This document shows positions 7,263 through 15,553 of a stretch of DNA of 47,423 nt, one piece after another (the first letter of the stretch is position 1; each line of letters starts with the position of its first letter). The translations under genes were made by a program, and so were the position numbers. The notes beneath the pieces are model-generated. The model was not told where the DNA came from. It did no database searches and saw only the letters and a program-made list of their open reading frames with translations. This stretch comes from Succinivibrio sp. (lineage in GTDB: Bacteria > Pseudomonadota > Gammaproteobacteria > Enterobacterales > Succinivibrionaceae). The stretch lies in contig JAFUGP010000138.1 of NCBI GenBank assembly GCA_017469335.1, positions 1-47,423 on the forward strand, given 5' to 3'.

Positions 7263-8933
7263 TCAGCGCCTGAAAGTGCTCATTCTCACCCCCAAGCCAA
7301 GCAGCAGCGCAAAGTAGATCAAAGCTCCCGCCCCCACCCACAAAATCAGCTCCAGGACGCTGTGCAGCGTGCTCATGTCTACCCACGCCTCAAAGTCAGG
7401 ACACATAAAACGCAGGGCTGCGGCCATGGCCGCACCTCCCAGGAGAGCCTTGAGGGTAAAGCTTATGGTGTCCTTGCTGGGACGGTAGATCCCGTCACGC
7501 TTTAAAAAGTAGAGCAGCAGCCCTGAGTTGACGTAGGCGGCCAGAGCCGTGGACAGCGCCAGACCTATATAGCCTAAGGGAGCTATCAGGATCAGGTTTA
7601 GGATGATGTTGGCGGCGATGGCACATAAAGAGCAGCGCACCGGGGTGCGGGTGTCCTGCCTGGCGGCAAACCCCTGTACCAGCACCCGAACCAGCATGAT
7701 GGCGCACAGACCGCTCACCGAGGCTAACAGAGAGGCGGCGGAGAGCTGCACATGCTCGGGGCTGAAGGCCCCGCGCATGAAAATTACCCGCAAAATAGGC
7801 TCTCTTAAGGCAATCATGCCGCACATGGAGGGAATGCCCAGCAGCAGCACCAGCCTCACGCCCCAGTCCAGGGTACGGCGGTAGGCCTCGTCATCCTCCT
7901 GGTGCTTAACTCTGGCGAGCGCGGGCAGGATCACGGTGGAGATGGCCACCGCGAAGATGCCGATGGGAAACTCCAGCAGCCTATCCGAGTAATAGAGGTA
8001 GGAAATGGCTCCGGTGGAGAGAAAGGTGGCCAGCAGGGTGTTGATGAAGAGATTTAGCTGACTGGCCGAGACGCCCAGGATGGCAGGCAGCATCAGCTCT
8101 CTGATGCGCGTAACTCCCGGGTGATGCCAGCCCCAGCGCGGCCACACCAAAAGTTTTAATTTGAAGATGAAGGGCAGCTGAAAGAGCAGCTGCAGCACCC
8201 CGCCTGCCACCATGCCGTAGGCCAGCACCACGTTGGGATCGGCAAAGCGATCGGCACACAAATATACCGCCGCAATGAGAGTGAGATTGAGGATACAGGG
8301 GGTGACGGCCGGGATCCCGAAACGGCCGAACACGTTGAGCACCGCGCTGCTTAAGGCCGTGAGCGTGATGAAGAGCAGATAGGGAAAGGTGATGCGCAGG
8401 AGCAGTGTGGCCTGCGGGAACTTCTCGGCGTGCTCGCCGCCTTGCAGGTATTCCTGAAACCAGCCCCAGCCAAAAGCGGCGGTAAGCACCGGGGAGAGCA
8501 ACATGCACAGCACGGTTATGACCAACACCACCGTCCCCAGGGTACCGGCGCTGCGGGAGATGAGCTCTTTGAGCTCGTCTGAGCCGCCGGCCTCTTTGGT
8601 CTTGGTCATAACCGGCACAAAAGCCTGTGAGAAGGCGCCTTCGGCAAAGAGGCGGCGGAAAAAATTGGGAATGCGGTTGGCAAAGAAGAAAACGTCGGAG
8701 GCTGCGGAGGCACCCAGCACGGAGGCGATGACCATGTCGCGCACCATGCCCAGGATACGTGAGAGGAATGTGGCGGCGGCGGTGACAGCACCGGCTTTTA
8801 ACAGTTTGCTGCCACCCTTGGCAGGGCGTTTGCCTGCGGCTGCGGCCCGGGCAGGATCTGATGATTCCTCATCGGGGTGTGCCTGCGCCTTGGCAGCATC
8901 AGAATTGCCAAAATGCTGTGGATCTGCTGACAC
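7263..8933 (-). CDS. murJ: Lipid II flippase MurJ
   Basis: Flips lipid II across the inner membrane for peptidoglycan synthesis; MOP-superfamily protein with about 14 membrane segments. The family N-terminal stretch is clear (SRILGMVRD, then FFFANRIPNFFRRLFAEGAFSQAF with its conserved arginines). At 556 residues it is longer than E. coli MurJ (511) because of a hydrophilic N-terminal extension of about 45 residues rich in Ala, Asp and Ser. The start is a GTG with GGAG six bases upstream, which supports the extension being translated. A TATAAT -10 element lies upstream at 9021-9026 on the same strand. Neighbouring genes usual in E. coli (rpsT, ribF) are absent. Confidence 0.93.
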   Translation of the reverse strand: MSADPQHFGNSDAAKAQAHPDEESSDPARAAAAGKRPAKGGSKLLKAGAVTAAATFLSRILGMVRDMVIASVLGASAASDVFFFANRIPNFFRRLFAEGAFSQAFVPVMTKTKEAGGSDELKELISRSAGTLGTVVLVITVLCMLLSPVLTAAFGWGWFQEYLQGGEHAEKFPQATLLLRITFPYLLFITLTALSSAVLNVFGRFGIPAVTPCILNLTLIAAVYLCADRFADPNVVLAYGMVAGGVLQLLFQLPFIFKLKLLVWPRWGWHHPGVTRIRELMLPAILGVSASQLNLFINTLLATFLSTGAISYLYYSDRLLEFPIGIFAVAISTVILPALARVKHQEDDEAYRRTLDWGVRLVLLLGIPSMCGMIALREPILRVIFMRGAFSPEHVQLSAASLLASVSGLCAIMLVRVLVQGFAARQDTRTPVRCSLCAIAANIILNLILIAPLGYIGLALSTALAAYVNSGLLLYFLKRDGIYRPSKDTISFTLKALLGGAAMAAALRFMCPDFEAWVDMSTLHSVLELILWVGAGALIYFALLLGLGVRMSTFRR

Positions 8934-9020
8934 AAAAACTCCGTAGACGCCAACGAGGTGAAAAGCAAGGGATTAATACAGCTTGGGCAGTCAGCCGAAC
9001 TGCTCTGGTGCTATGGCGCA

Positions 9021-9026
9021 ATTATA
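9021..9026 (-). promoter_or_regulatory. Predicted -10 element of the murJ promoter
   Basis: On the minus strand the sequence reads GGTGTATAATTGCG, giving a perfect TATAAT about 90 bp before the murJ start. No good -35 hexamer is visible at 16-18 bp. Confidence 0.4.
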
Positions 9027-9186
9027 CACCGCTAACGCTTCGCCTCGGACCAAGGCAGCAGTTTCGGGCCGCAAGATAAGAGCTGCCGGTGAGTTTGCGG
9101 AGGTATTGAGGGGGTAAAATTGCAGCTTTGATCGAATAATTACAGTTATGAAAGAAAATTAGAACCCCAGCAGAACCAAAATTAGC

Positions 9187-9272
9187 CCCACAGACCCTGT
9201 GGGAAACGTGGTGGAATGGGTCTTGAACGGTGGGAAAATGCCACTTATCAGAGAGTTGTCTGCTGTGGGAAA
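9187..9272 (+). repeat. Three GTGGGAAA motifs, roughly three helical turns apart
   Basis: GTGGGAAA occurs at 9199-9206, 9230-9237 and 9265-9272, with start-to-start spacings of 31 and 35 bp. The first is also the right arm of a small hairpin, CCCACAG (9187-9193) with CTGTGGG (9197-9203). Common extension is (C/G)(T/G)GTGGGAAA(A/C). They look like binding sites for one protein, which is unknown. Confidence 0.45.
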
Positions 9273-9736
9273 ATTTGCCGTGAAAGTTATTGATCTTTAA
9301 ATTTCAACTTATATATTAATATGTTGCACAAAGCGGCAGGCTATGAAAATTTAGCTTCACGGCCGCAGACGGCTTCTGTGGCAAAAATGCCATATAACAA
9401 GGCACATTAGGGAAGCTCATCAGCCGGGGGCAGGGCCTGACTTTCATATTCTGCTATTTGTTATATAAAGAAAAAGTTTAGAATATTGAAAATTTCTGGG
9501 CATTTTTAAGGAGAACTTTACATTTTTGAAAGCTGTACGTGGCCTTTTCCCGCAACTGCAAGGCGGTGGAAATTTCGGTGGATAATTTTGCCTCTGGGGG
9601 TGGGCACTTCACCAAACTTTGTTTTGTCAAGACTTGACACGCAAAAATAGCAGAAATAACACATTGAACTTTATAGTATTATAAATTTATTTTGCATAAT
9701 TAGTCCATGCTAACTTTTTGTGCTCTGAGCGTGGTC

Positions 9737-9760
9737 AGTTTCCCACCGTGGTGGGAAACT
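9737..9760. repeat. 24-bp palindrome built from two GTGGGAAA motifs
   Basis: AGTTTCCCACC (9737-9747) and GGTGGGAAACT (9750-9760) are exact inverted copies around a 2-bp centre. The right arm contains the GTGGGAAA motif seen three times at 9199-9272. The tight centre favours a dimeric DNA-binding site over an RNA hairpin. Confidence 0.6.
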
Positions 9761-10061
9761 TTCAGGGCCTGAGCAAAAAAGTCCCATCTGACTGTAAGTT
9801 AGTGCTTGTTCTGAGTTGGCCGCAGGCTGCAAAATACATCTGCCTTGTACCTCTATAAATTATACGTATTAGTCTTATTTGGATTGAAACCACTATTTAT
9901 TAGATGCGAAATTTTCACCTTTGCACATTTTGAGCAGCTCCTGGCGCTACTGTTCCACCGCTGATTTTCACTTACAGCGTCATCTGCTTGTTCTGACGGA
10001 CAATGGGGCTTTTTCCAAAACGAAACTTACGGCAGATCAATCTTGAAGTTTGTCCCTCCTA

Positions 10062-10090
10062 TTTATTGCAGGGATTACCTGCATTAGAAT
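10062..10090 (+). promoter_or_regulatory. Predicted frsA promoter with internal inverted repeat
   Basis: TTTATT (10062-10067) and TAGAAT (10085-10090) are 17 bp apart; the -10 matches consensus at 5 of 6. Between them TGCAGG (10067-10072) and CCTGCA (10078-10083) form an inverted repeat with a 5-bp spacer, a possible operator. The start codon of frsA follows at 10145. Confidence 0.35.
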
Positions 10091-10144
10091 AGACAGCATA
10101 GGAGACGTCTCTTAGCTTGGACAGGCCGAGGCCAAGGAGAGTTT

Positions 10145-11413
10145 ATGGAGCAAGAACAGCCTGAAAATCTCAGCGAGATCCTGTTTAAACCTAAATTTGA
10201 CTACATAGAGACTTCCGTAATATCCAATTCGGGAGCTGCCCTGCCGCATCTGGAGGCGCACGATCCCATGCTGGGCTTTGCCTCAGGCTGGTATCGCCCG
10301 GTGCATCGTTTTATGTGGATCTGGTCAGGTGGTAATGCTCTGGACATTGACGAGGCGCTCGCCAACATTGCCACCTCGCACGGCAACCGCAGCCGTGAGG
10401 ACTGCCTGGATACTCAGAAGGATTACGGCCCGGGCAACTGGATCTATGAGTTCGGGGTGGTAGGACAGCGGCGCAGCGTGCTCGCCGCCCAGGTGGCCAA
10501 GGAGGGTGATGCCTTAAAGGCCTCGCATCATTACCGCATGGCCGCGCGTTACTTTGCCATCGCCGCCTATCCCAATCTGCGCGGTGACTCTCTGGCCGCC
10601 GATGCCATGCTGCTGTGCCGGCGCAACTACCGCTCCATGATTGAGATTGACCCCACTGACGGGGATCTGCAGGAGCTGACCATGAGCGATGGGGAGCGCA
10701 AATTCACCGCTTATCTGCACCTGCCCGATCGCAGCTCGCTGCATCCCTGCGTGCTCATTTTGGGCTCTTACGAGCAGAACATCACCGATTTTTACCGTTT
10801 TTACCGTGACGCCTTAAAGCCCAGAGGCATCGCTGCCTGTGTGGTGGATCTGCCCGGTCTGGGAGCTTCCGAGCGGCTGGATTTAAACTCAGACACCTCG
10901 CTTATCGTGGACAAGGCCTTAGACTGCCTCAAAGAGCTCAGTACCATCGACAGTACCCGCATCGGTCTTATGGGAGTAAGGGTAGGGGGCACCAGCTGCA
11001 TGCGCGAGTGCCTGTTAAAGCCCCAGCGCGTCAAAGCGCTGGTCATGCTGGAGCCTGCCGTGCACAGCATGTTCACCGATCCCAGGCTGCATGGTCGCAT
11101 GCAGCTGTGTCTGCGCTCATTGTATGCCAACCGTCTGAACCTGGATGCCTCCAGTTGGGAGACCGTCACGCCGCAGCTGCAGATGCTCTCGCTCAAGGTG
11201 CAGGGGCTGCTGTCTTCAAGCGCGCGTTGCAAGGTGCCCTGCTATGTCAGCGCGGTGGAAAACTCCTTTACCTCGGCAGAAGATCTCAAGCTGATTGAAA
11301 ATTCCTTTGACAGTCAGCATATAGAAGTGCTCAAAAACCAGGGTAAGGCTCACTTTCTCACTCACGGCCTGGACGGTGCGGCCGCCTTCTTGGCCGAAAA
11401 ACTCGCAGACTAA
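10145..11413 (+). CDS. frsA: FrsA-family alpha/beta-hydrolase-fold protein
   Basis: Homologue of E. coli FrsA (YafA), a cytosolic protein known to bind the glucose-specific EIIA and linked to the choice between fermentation and respiration. At 422 residues it matches the family length (414). Recognisable features are the N-terminal SEILFKPKFDYIETS, the MWIWSG segment, GNWIYEF, and the helical region before a C-terminal alpha/beta-hydrolase domain. The nucleophile elbow reads GVRVGG, with Arg where hydrolases have Ser; E. coli FrsA has GFRFG, so the lack of a serine is a family trait and ordinary esterase activity is not expected. AAGGAGAG precedes the ATG. It sits 2 bp upstream of proB; frsA lies near proBA in E. 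coli as well. Confidence 0.9.
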   Translation: MEQEQPENLSEILFKPKFDYIETSVISNSGAALPHLEAHDPMLGFASGWYRPVHRFMWIWSGGNALDIDEALANIATSHGNRSREDCLDTQKDYGPGNWIYEFGVVGQRRSVLAAQVAKEGDALKASHHYRMAARYFAIAAYPNLRGDSLAADAMLLCRRNYRSMIEIDPTDGDLQELTMSDGERKFTAYLHLPDRSSLHPCVLILGSYEQNITDFYRFYRDALKPRGIAACVVDLPGLGASERLDLNSDTSLIVDKALDCLKELSTIDSTRIGLMGVRVGGTSCMRECLLKPQRVKALVMLEPAVHSMFTDPRLHGRMQLCLRSLYANRLNLDASSWETVTPQLQMLSLKVQGLLSSSARCKVPCYVSAVENSFTSAEDLKLIENSFDSQHIEVLKNQGKAHFLTHGLDGAAAFLAEKLAD

Positions 11414-11415
11414 GC

Positions 11416-12522
11416 ATGAAGAGCAAACGCGTTGTCATCAAAGTCGGGACCAGTACGCTCACCGGCGGGGCGGCGGCGCTGGACCGTTCCCGCATGTTGG
11501 AGTTGGTGCGGGTCATCGCCGCACTGTGGGAGATGGGACATGAGGTGATCTTAGTCTCCTCCGGGGCCATGGCTGCCGGTCGTGAAGTGCTGAATATGCC
11601 CCCCGGGCGCTATGAGCTCAGCGTCAAGCAGATGCTCGCCTCGGTGGGGCAGGGGCGCTTGATTGAGCTGTGGGCGGGGCTCTTTGAGATCTACCGTCTT
11701 AAGATTGGGCAGCTGCTGCTCACGCGGGCCGATCTGGAAAACCGCGAGCGCTATTTAAACGCCCGTGATGCACTCTTTGCCTTGCTCTCCCACGGCGTGG
11801 TACCGGTCATCAACGAGAATGACGCCATCTCCACTGCCGAGATCAAGGTAGGGGACAATGACAATTTGGCCGCTTTAACCGGGGTGCTCGCCGAGGCTGA
11901 CTGCGTGATCCTGCTTACCGATCAGCGCGGTCTGTACACCGCCGATCCCCGCCAAAGCAGCGAGGCGCAGCTGATCGGGCGGGTGGACAGTATCGATCAG
12001 CAGATCCTGGAGTTAGCCGGCGGGTCCGGCAGCGCCCAGGGTACCGGGGGCATGGCCACCAAACTGCAGGCCGCGCGCATCGCCACCGAGGCCGGGGTGG
12101 AACTTATCATAGCCTCGGGTGAGATGCCCGAGCAGATCGCGCTGTTGATTGCAGGTCGGGGGGAAGGAACCTTCTTTACCCCTGCCCCGCATCCTACCTC
12201 GGCCCGCAAATCCTGGATCGGCCGGGCCGCCCGTTCGCAGGGACGGCTTCTGCTCGATGAGGGAGCCTGCCGGGCTCTCACGGAGCGCGGCTCCAGTCTG
12301 CTTCCCGGAGGGATCAGCGCGGTGGAAGGGCAGTTTGAGCGCGGGGCCAGCGTGGTACTGTGCACCGCGCAGGGCCGGGAGTTAGGGCGCGGGCTGTGCC
12401 GCTACAGCGCCGAGCAGCTAAAGAAGATTGCCGGTCACCGCAGTACTGAAATTGAAGAGATTTTGGGGTTCAGCCATGGCGATGAAGCGGTGCATCGCGA
12501 TGATCTGGTGCTCACTGGCTAG
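11416..12522 (+). CDS. proB: Glutamate 5-kinase ProB
   Basis: Catalyses the first step of proline synthesis, ATP-dependent phosphorylation of glutamate, and is normally feedback-inhibited by proline. At 368 residues it has the amino-acid-kinase domain (KVGTSTLTGG at the start, the NENDAIS and DNDNLAAL substrate/ATP elements, GTGGMATKLQAA) and a C-terminal PUA domain (from about residue 280), as in E. coli. The ATG follows the frsA stop by two bases with no separate ribosome-binding site, so it is probably coupled to frsA translation. proA follows 68 bp later. Confidence 0.96.
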   Translation: MKSKRVVIKVGTSTLTGGAAALDRSRMLELVRVIAALWEMGHEVILVSSGAMAAGREVLNMPPGRYELSVKQMLASVGQGRLIELWAGLFEIYRLKIGQLLLTRADLENRERYLNARDALFALLSHGVVPVINENDAISTAEIKVGDNDNLAALTGVLAEADCVILLTDQRGLYTADPRQSSEAQLIGRVDSIDQQILELAGGSGSAQGTGGMATKLQAARIATEAGVELIIASGEMPEQIALLIAGRGEGTFFTPAPHPTSARKSWIGRAARSQGRLLLDEGACRALTERGSSLLPGGISAVEGQFERGASVVLCTAQGRELGRGLCRYSAEQLKKIAGHRSTEIEEILGFSHGDEAVHRDDLVLTG

Positions 12523-12590
12523 CGCTTATTCACAAGGCACGGCACCGCTTTGTCTTAAGCAACAGGTATAACCCCAACCAAGGAGCAATC

Positions 12591-13850
12591 ATGGACTTTG
12601 ATTTAATGGCCGCCCTAAAGGGCGCCCGTCAGGCTGCCATAGAATACTCTCTCTATGAGAGTGGTTTTAAAAATTCCCTCTTAAAGGCCATGGGGCAGGC
12701 CCTGCTTGATCACTACGATGAGATCAAAAAGGTCAATGAACTTGACTGCGAGGCGGCGGCACAGCACGGCGCGGCCGAGGCCATGGTGGATCGTCTGCTG
12801 CTGACTAGGGCGCGCTTTGAGGAAATGGCCGGCGGCTTTTTTAAGGTGGCGCAACTGCCCGATCCTCTGGGGATCATCGGCGACGGACGTACCGTGCTCT
12901 GCGGTCTCAGCATCGTCAAGCGTTCCGTGCCTCTGGGGGTGGTGGGGGTTATTTACGAATCCAGGCCCAACGTTACGGCCGACATCGCCGCCTTGTGTCT
13001 TAAATCGGGCAACGCCTGCGTGCTGCGCGGCGGCTCGGAGAGTCTCAATACCAACCGTATCATCCACCGGATCCTCTGTGAGGCGCTGGAGGCGGCGGAA
13101 GGAAATCCGCAGGGACTGTGTTTTATCGACTCGCCGCAGCGTGACCTAGTGGAGCTCATGCTCAGGCAGGATGATTACATTGATGTCATCATTCCGCGCG
13201 GCGGGCAGGCGCTGCAGCGCCTGTGCCGCGAAAAATCCTCCATTCCCGTCATCACCGGCGGCTTTGGCATCAGTCACATCTATGTCGATGACAGTGCCGA
13301 TCTGCCTAAGGCCGCGGCGGTGGTGCAGAATGCCAAGGTGCAGAAGCCCTCGGCCTGCAACGCGGTGGACACGGTACTGGTCCATGAGGGGGTGGCCGCG
13401 CAGTTCGTGCCGCTTTTGTGCGAGGCGCTGGAGCCTTATGGAGTGGAACTTATAGTACACGGCAAGGCCGCTTCCCTGGTAGGTGAGTACCCTTACGTGA
13501 GGGAGGGCAGCGCGGAGGATTTTGACCGGGAAATGCTCTCTTTGCGGCTTAATCTTGCTCAGGTGGCGGATGTGGATGAGGCCATTGCCCATCTGCACGA
13601 GCACCGCGCCTCTCATTCCGACGCCATTCTCACTGACTCCCTTGCGCACGCCAGGCGTTTTACCCGCGCCGCCGGCTCGGCCTGCGTCTACATCAACGCC
13701 TCCACGCGCTTTACCGACGGCGGACAGTTCGATCTGGGCGCGGAGGTGGCCATTTCCACGCAGAAACTGCACGCCCGCGGCCCCATGGCACTGCGGGAGC
13801 TGACTACCGTGCAGTATGTCTGCGAAGGCGATTATCTCGTCAGATCTTAA
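12591..13850 (+). CDS. proA: Gamma-glutamyl phosphate reductase ProA
   Basis: NADPH-dependent reductase that converts glutamyl phosphate to glutamate semialdehyde, the second step of proline synthesis; works with ProB. The 419-residue protein has the aldehyde-dehydrogenase fold of the family, with VIYESRPNVT, LRGGSE and the catalytic-cysteine segment KPSACNAVDTVLVH (about residues 252-265). AAGGAG lies 7 bases before the ATG. It ends tail to tail with modF: the two stop codons share the palindrome TTAA at 13847-13850. Confidence 0.97.
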   Translation: MDFDLMAALKGARQAAIEYSLYESGFKNSLLKAMGQALLDHYDEIKKVNELDCEAAAQHGAAEAMVDRLLLTRARFEEMAGGFFKVAQLPDPLGIIGDGRTVLCGLSIVKRSVPLGVVGVIYESRPNVTADIAALCLKSGNACVLRGGSESLNTNRIIHRILCEALEAAEGNPQGLCFIDSPQRDLVELMLRQDDYIDVIIPRGGQALQRLCREKSSIPVITGGFGISHIYVDDSADLPKAAAVVQNAKVQKPSACNAVDTVLVHEGVAAQFVPLLCEALEPYGVELIVHGKAASLVGEYPYVREGSAEDFDREMLSLRLNLAQVADVDEAIAHLHEHRASHSDAILTDSLAHARRFTRAAGSACVYINASTRFTDGGQFDLGAEVAISTQKLHARGPMALRELTTVQYVCEGDYLVRS

Positions 13851-15319
13851 AGGCGCTCCTGTCTGGTGATGAAACCATCGCCTGCGGGGATAAAGCTCAA
13901 ACGGTGGGTAAAGCCCGCGGGCACATCCTCGGGGTGATGGCTGACAAAGAGCACGCTGCTACGTCCGCCCTCGATGATGCGGCTTACGAAGGAGCGCACC
14001 AGCGCGCGGGCGTAACCGTCCAGACCCTGCAGCGGCTCATCGAGGATCAACAGCGGCGGCTCCTTCACCAGGGCGCGGACGATGAGCAGCAGCCGCTGCT
14101 GTCCGAAGGACAGCTCGCGAAACGGCTTATCCTCAAGATCCTGCAGACCTGCGACCTTAAGCCAGCATCTGGCGCAGTCAAGTTCTTCATCGCCTGCTTT
14201 GGTGTAAAGCCCGATGGAGTCGTAGTAACCCGAGAGCACGACCAAAAGCGCCGCCGCGCTGACCCGGTAGTCAAGATGCAGGGCGCCGGAGACCACCCCC
14301 AGGCATTTTTTCACCTCCCAGACCGACTCGCCGCTGCCGCGCTTATAGCCGCACACCGTCACATCATTGGCGTAAACGAGGGGGTTATCGCCGCTGATGA
14401 CGGAGAGCAGCGTGGATTTGCCGGCACCGTTGGGCCCGACGATGAGCCAGTGCTCACCTTGATTGACCGTAAAATCAAAATGTGAGAACACGCTGCGGCG
14501 GTAGCTGATGTTGAGATCATGAATTTCCACCAGGGGGCCGCTCCTGGGCCTGTCAAGGGCAAAGCGTTTGGGGGCAGCCGGCAGTTCCAAGGCGTTCTCG
14601 TCCTGATGTCCCAACAGCAGTGCCGCGTCGGGATCCTGCTCGATGCTCTCCTTGGAATCGAGCCTGACAATGGAGCAGTCTCTGATAAGTCCCATGGCGG
14701 TGAGGGAGGCGGGGATCTCCGCGCTGCGGTTGACTATGAGCACCACCGGTATCTTGAAATCGGTGTGAATTTTGGTGATGAGCTCAAGCAGCATCTGCCT
14801 GCTCTGGATATCCAGGGCATCAAAGGGGGTGTCAAAGACCAGAAGCGAAGGGGAAGAGAGCAGGGCGGCGGCCAGCAGGGTCTTGCGTCCCTCACCCCCC
14901 GAGAGCAGCCTTATGGGGGTATCCAGCAGAGTACCAAGCCCCAGTTTGGCGACCACCCGCTCAAAGAGTTTGGGATTGCCGCGATCGAGCAGATCCGCGG
15001 CGGTGATGCCCAGCTCCTCCTTGGGGGAGGTTGTATCGGAGTTGCGCAGTTTATAGTCGTCCTCCAGGAGCGCCATCTGCTGCTCCAAGGAGACCAGCGC
15101 CGCCTTGGGATCACCCAAAACTCTGCCGCCTATCAGGGGCAGTTTGCCGCTTAAGGCACGCGCCAGAGCGCTTTTACCGCTGCCGTTACCGCCGATGAGC
15201 ACCACCAGCGAGTCTGAGGCCAGAGACAGATCGCCCACTCTGACCACGGTTTTCTCGCCTAAGGCAAACTCGGCCTGCTCAAAGATGATTTCCTGCCCGC
15301 TCAAACTGTCCGCTCTCAT
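13847..15319 (-). CDS. modF: ModF-type tandem ABC ATPase
   Basis: Soluble protein with two ABC ATPase domains and no membrane part, closely resembling E. coli ModF (490 residues in both). Domain 1 has Walker A GGNGSGKSA and signature LSGGEGRK; domain 2 has Walker A GPNGAGKST (about residue 293), HLDYRVS, GYYDSIG, signature LSFGQQRL and Walker B LLILDEP. ModF sits in the molybdate operon in E. coli, but its role is not settled, and photorepair-like labels also exist. No modABC or molybdate gene is near here. GAGGAG precedes the ATG. Confidence 0.87.
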   Translation of the reverse strand: MRADSLSGQEIIFEQAEFALGEKTVVRVGDLSLASDSLVVLIGGNGSGKSALARALSGKLPLIGGRVLGDPKAALVSLEQQMALLEDDYKLRNSDTTSPKEELGITAADLLDRGNPKLFERVVAKLGLGTLLDTPIRLLSGGEGRKTLLAAALLSSPSLLVFDTPFDALDIQSRQMLLELITKIHTDFKIPVVLIVNRSAEIPASLTAMGLIRDCSIVRLDSKESIEQDPDAALLLGHQDENALELPAAPKRFALDRPRSGPLVEIHDLNISYRRSVFSHFDFTVNQGEHWLIVGPNGAGKSTLLSVISGDNPLVYANDVTVCGYKRGSGESVWEVKKCLGVVSGALHLDYRVSAAALLVVLSGYYDSIGLYTKAGDEELDCARCWLKVAGLQDLEDKPFRELSFGQQRLLLIVRALVKEPPLLILDEPLQGLDGYARALVRSFVSRIIEGGRSSVLFVSHHPEDVPAGFTHRLSFIPAGDGFITRQERL

Positions 15320-15508
15320 GTGCTCTCCTCAGGTTCTCCTGCCGTAGAAGGTTAAAGCCGAGGCTCTATCTTAGCACCCCGGCAAGGCGCAGACAGAACA
15401 CAGCGCCTAGGCTTGATCCCCAAGACTTTCTGACGGCAGCTGCGGGAGGGTACGTACCGCCGTCACTTTGCTTTCATGCTGTTTGTCACAGTGCTTTGGG
15501 CGTGCACG

Positions 15509-15517
15509 TGTTACACT
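15509..15517 (+). promoter_or_regulatory. Predicted extended -10 of the uspE promoter
   Basis: TGTTACACT fits an extended -10 (TGn plus TACACT), 36 bp before the uspE ATG. No good -35 is visible, as is common for extended -10 promoters. The 234-bp gap between modF and uspE must also hold the divergent modF promoter. Confidence 0.35.
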
Positions 15518-15553
15518 GCCTCAGTTTGCTGGTTTGGACTGAAGGAGTAAGTC

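Larger units (their letters stand above)
8934..10144. other. 1.2-kb AT-rich gene-free region between murJ and frsA
   Basis: No convincing protein or tRNA gene is visible on either strand. The stretch from about 9100 to 10080 is markedly richer in A and T than the flanking genes. It holds the murJ -10 at the left, a cluster of GTGGGAAA motifs (9187-9272 and 9737-9760), several short inverted repeats and the frsA promoter at the right. A small regulatory RNA or a large control region is possible. Confidence 0.5.

Noticed and set aside
9526-9585. 19-codon leader-like open frame (TTG start) after AAGGAG in the murJ-frsA gap
   Set aside because: The ribosome-binding site is 12 bases away, the start is TTG and nothing downstream fits attenuation; chance is likely.
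9013-9586. DnaA-box-like sequences (TTATACACC, GGTGGATAA) suggesting an origin
   Set aside because: Only two imperfect matches, far apart, and none of the usual origin neighbours (dnaA, mnmG) are present.
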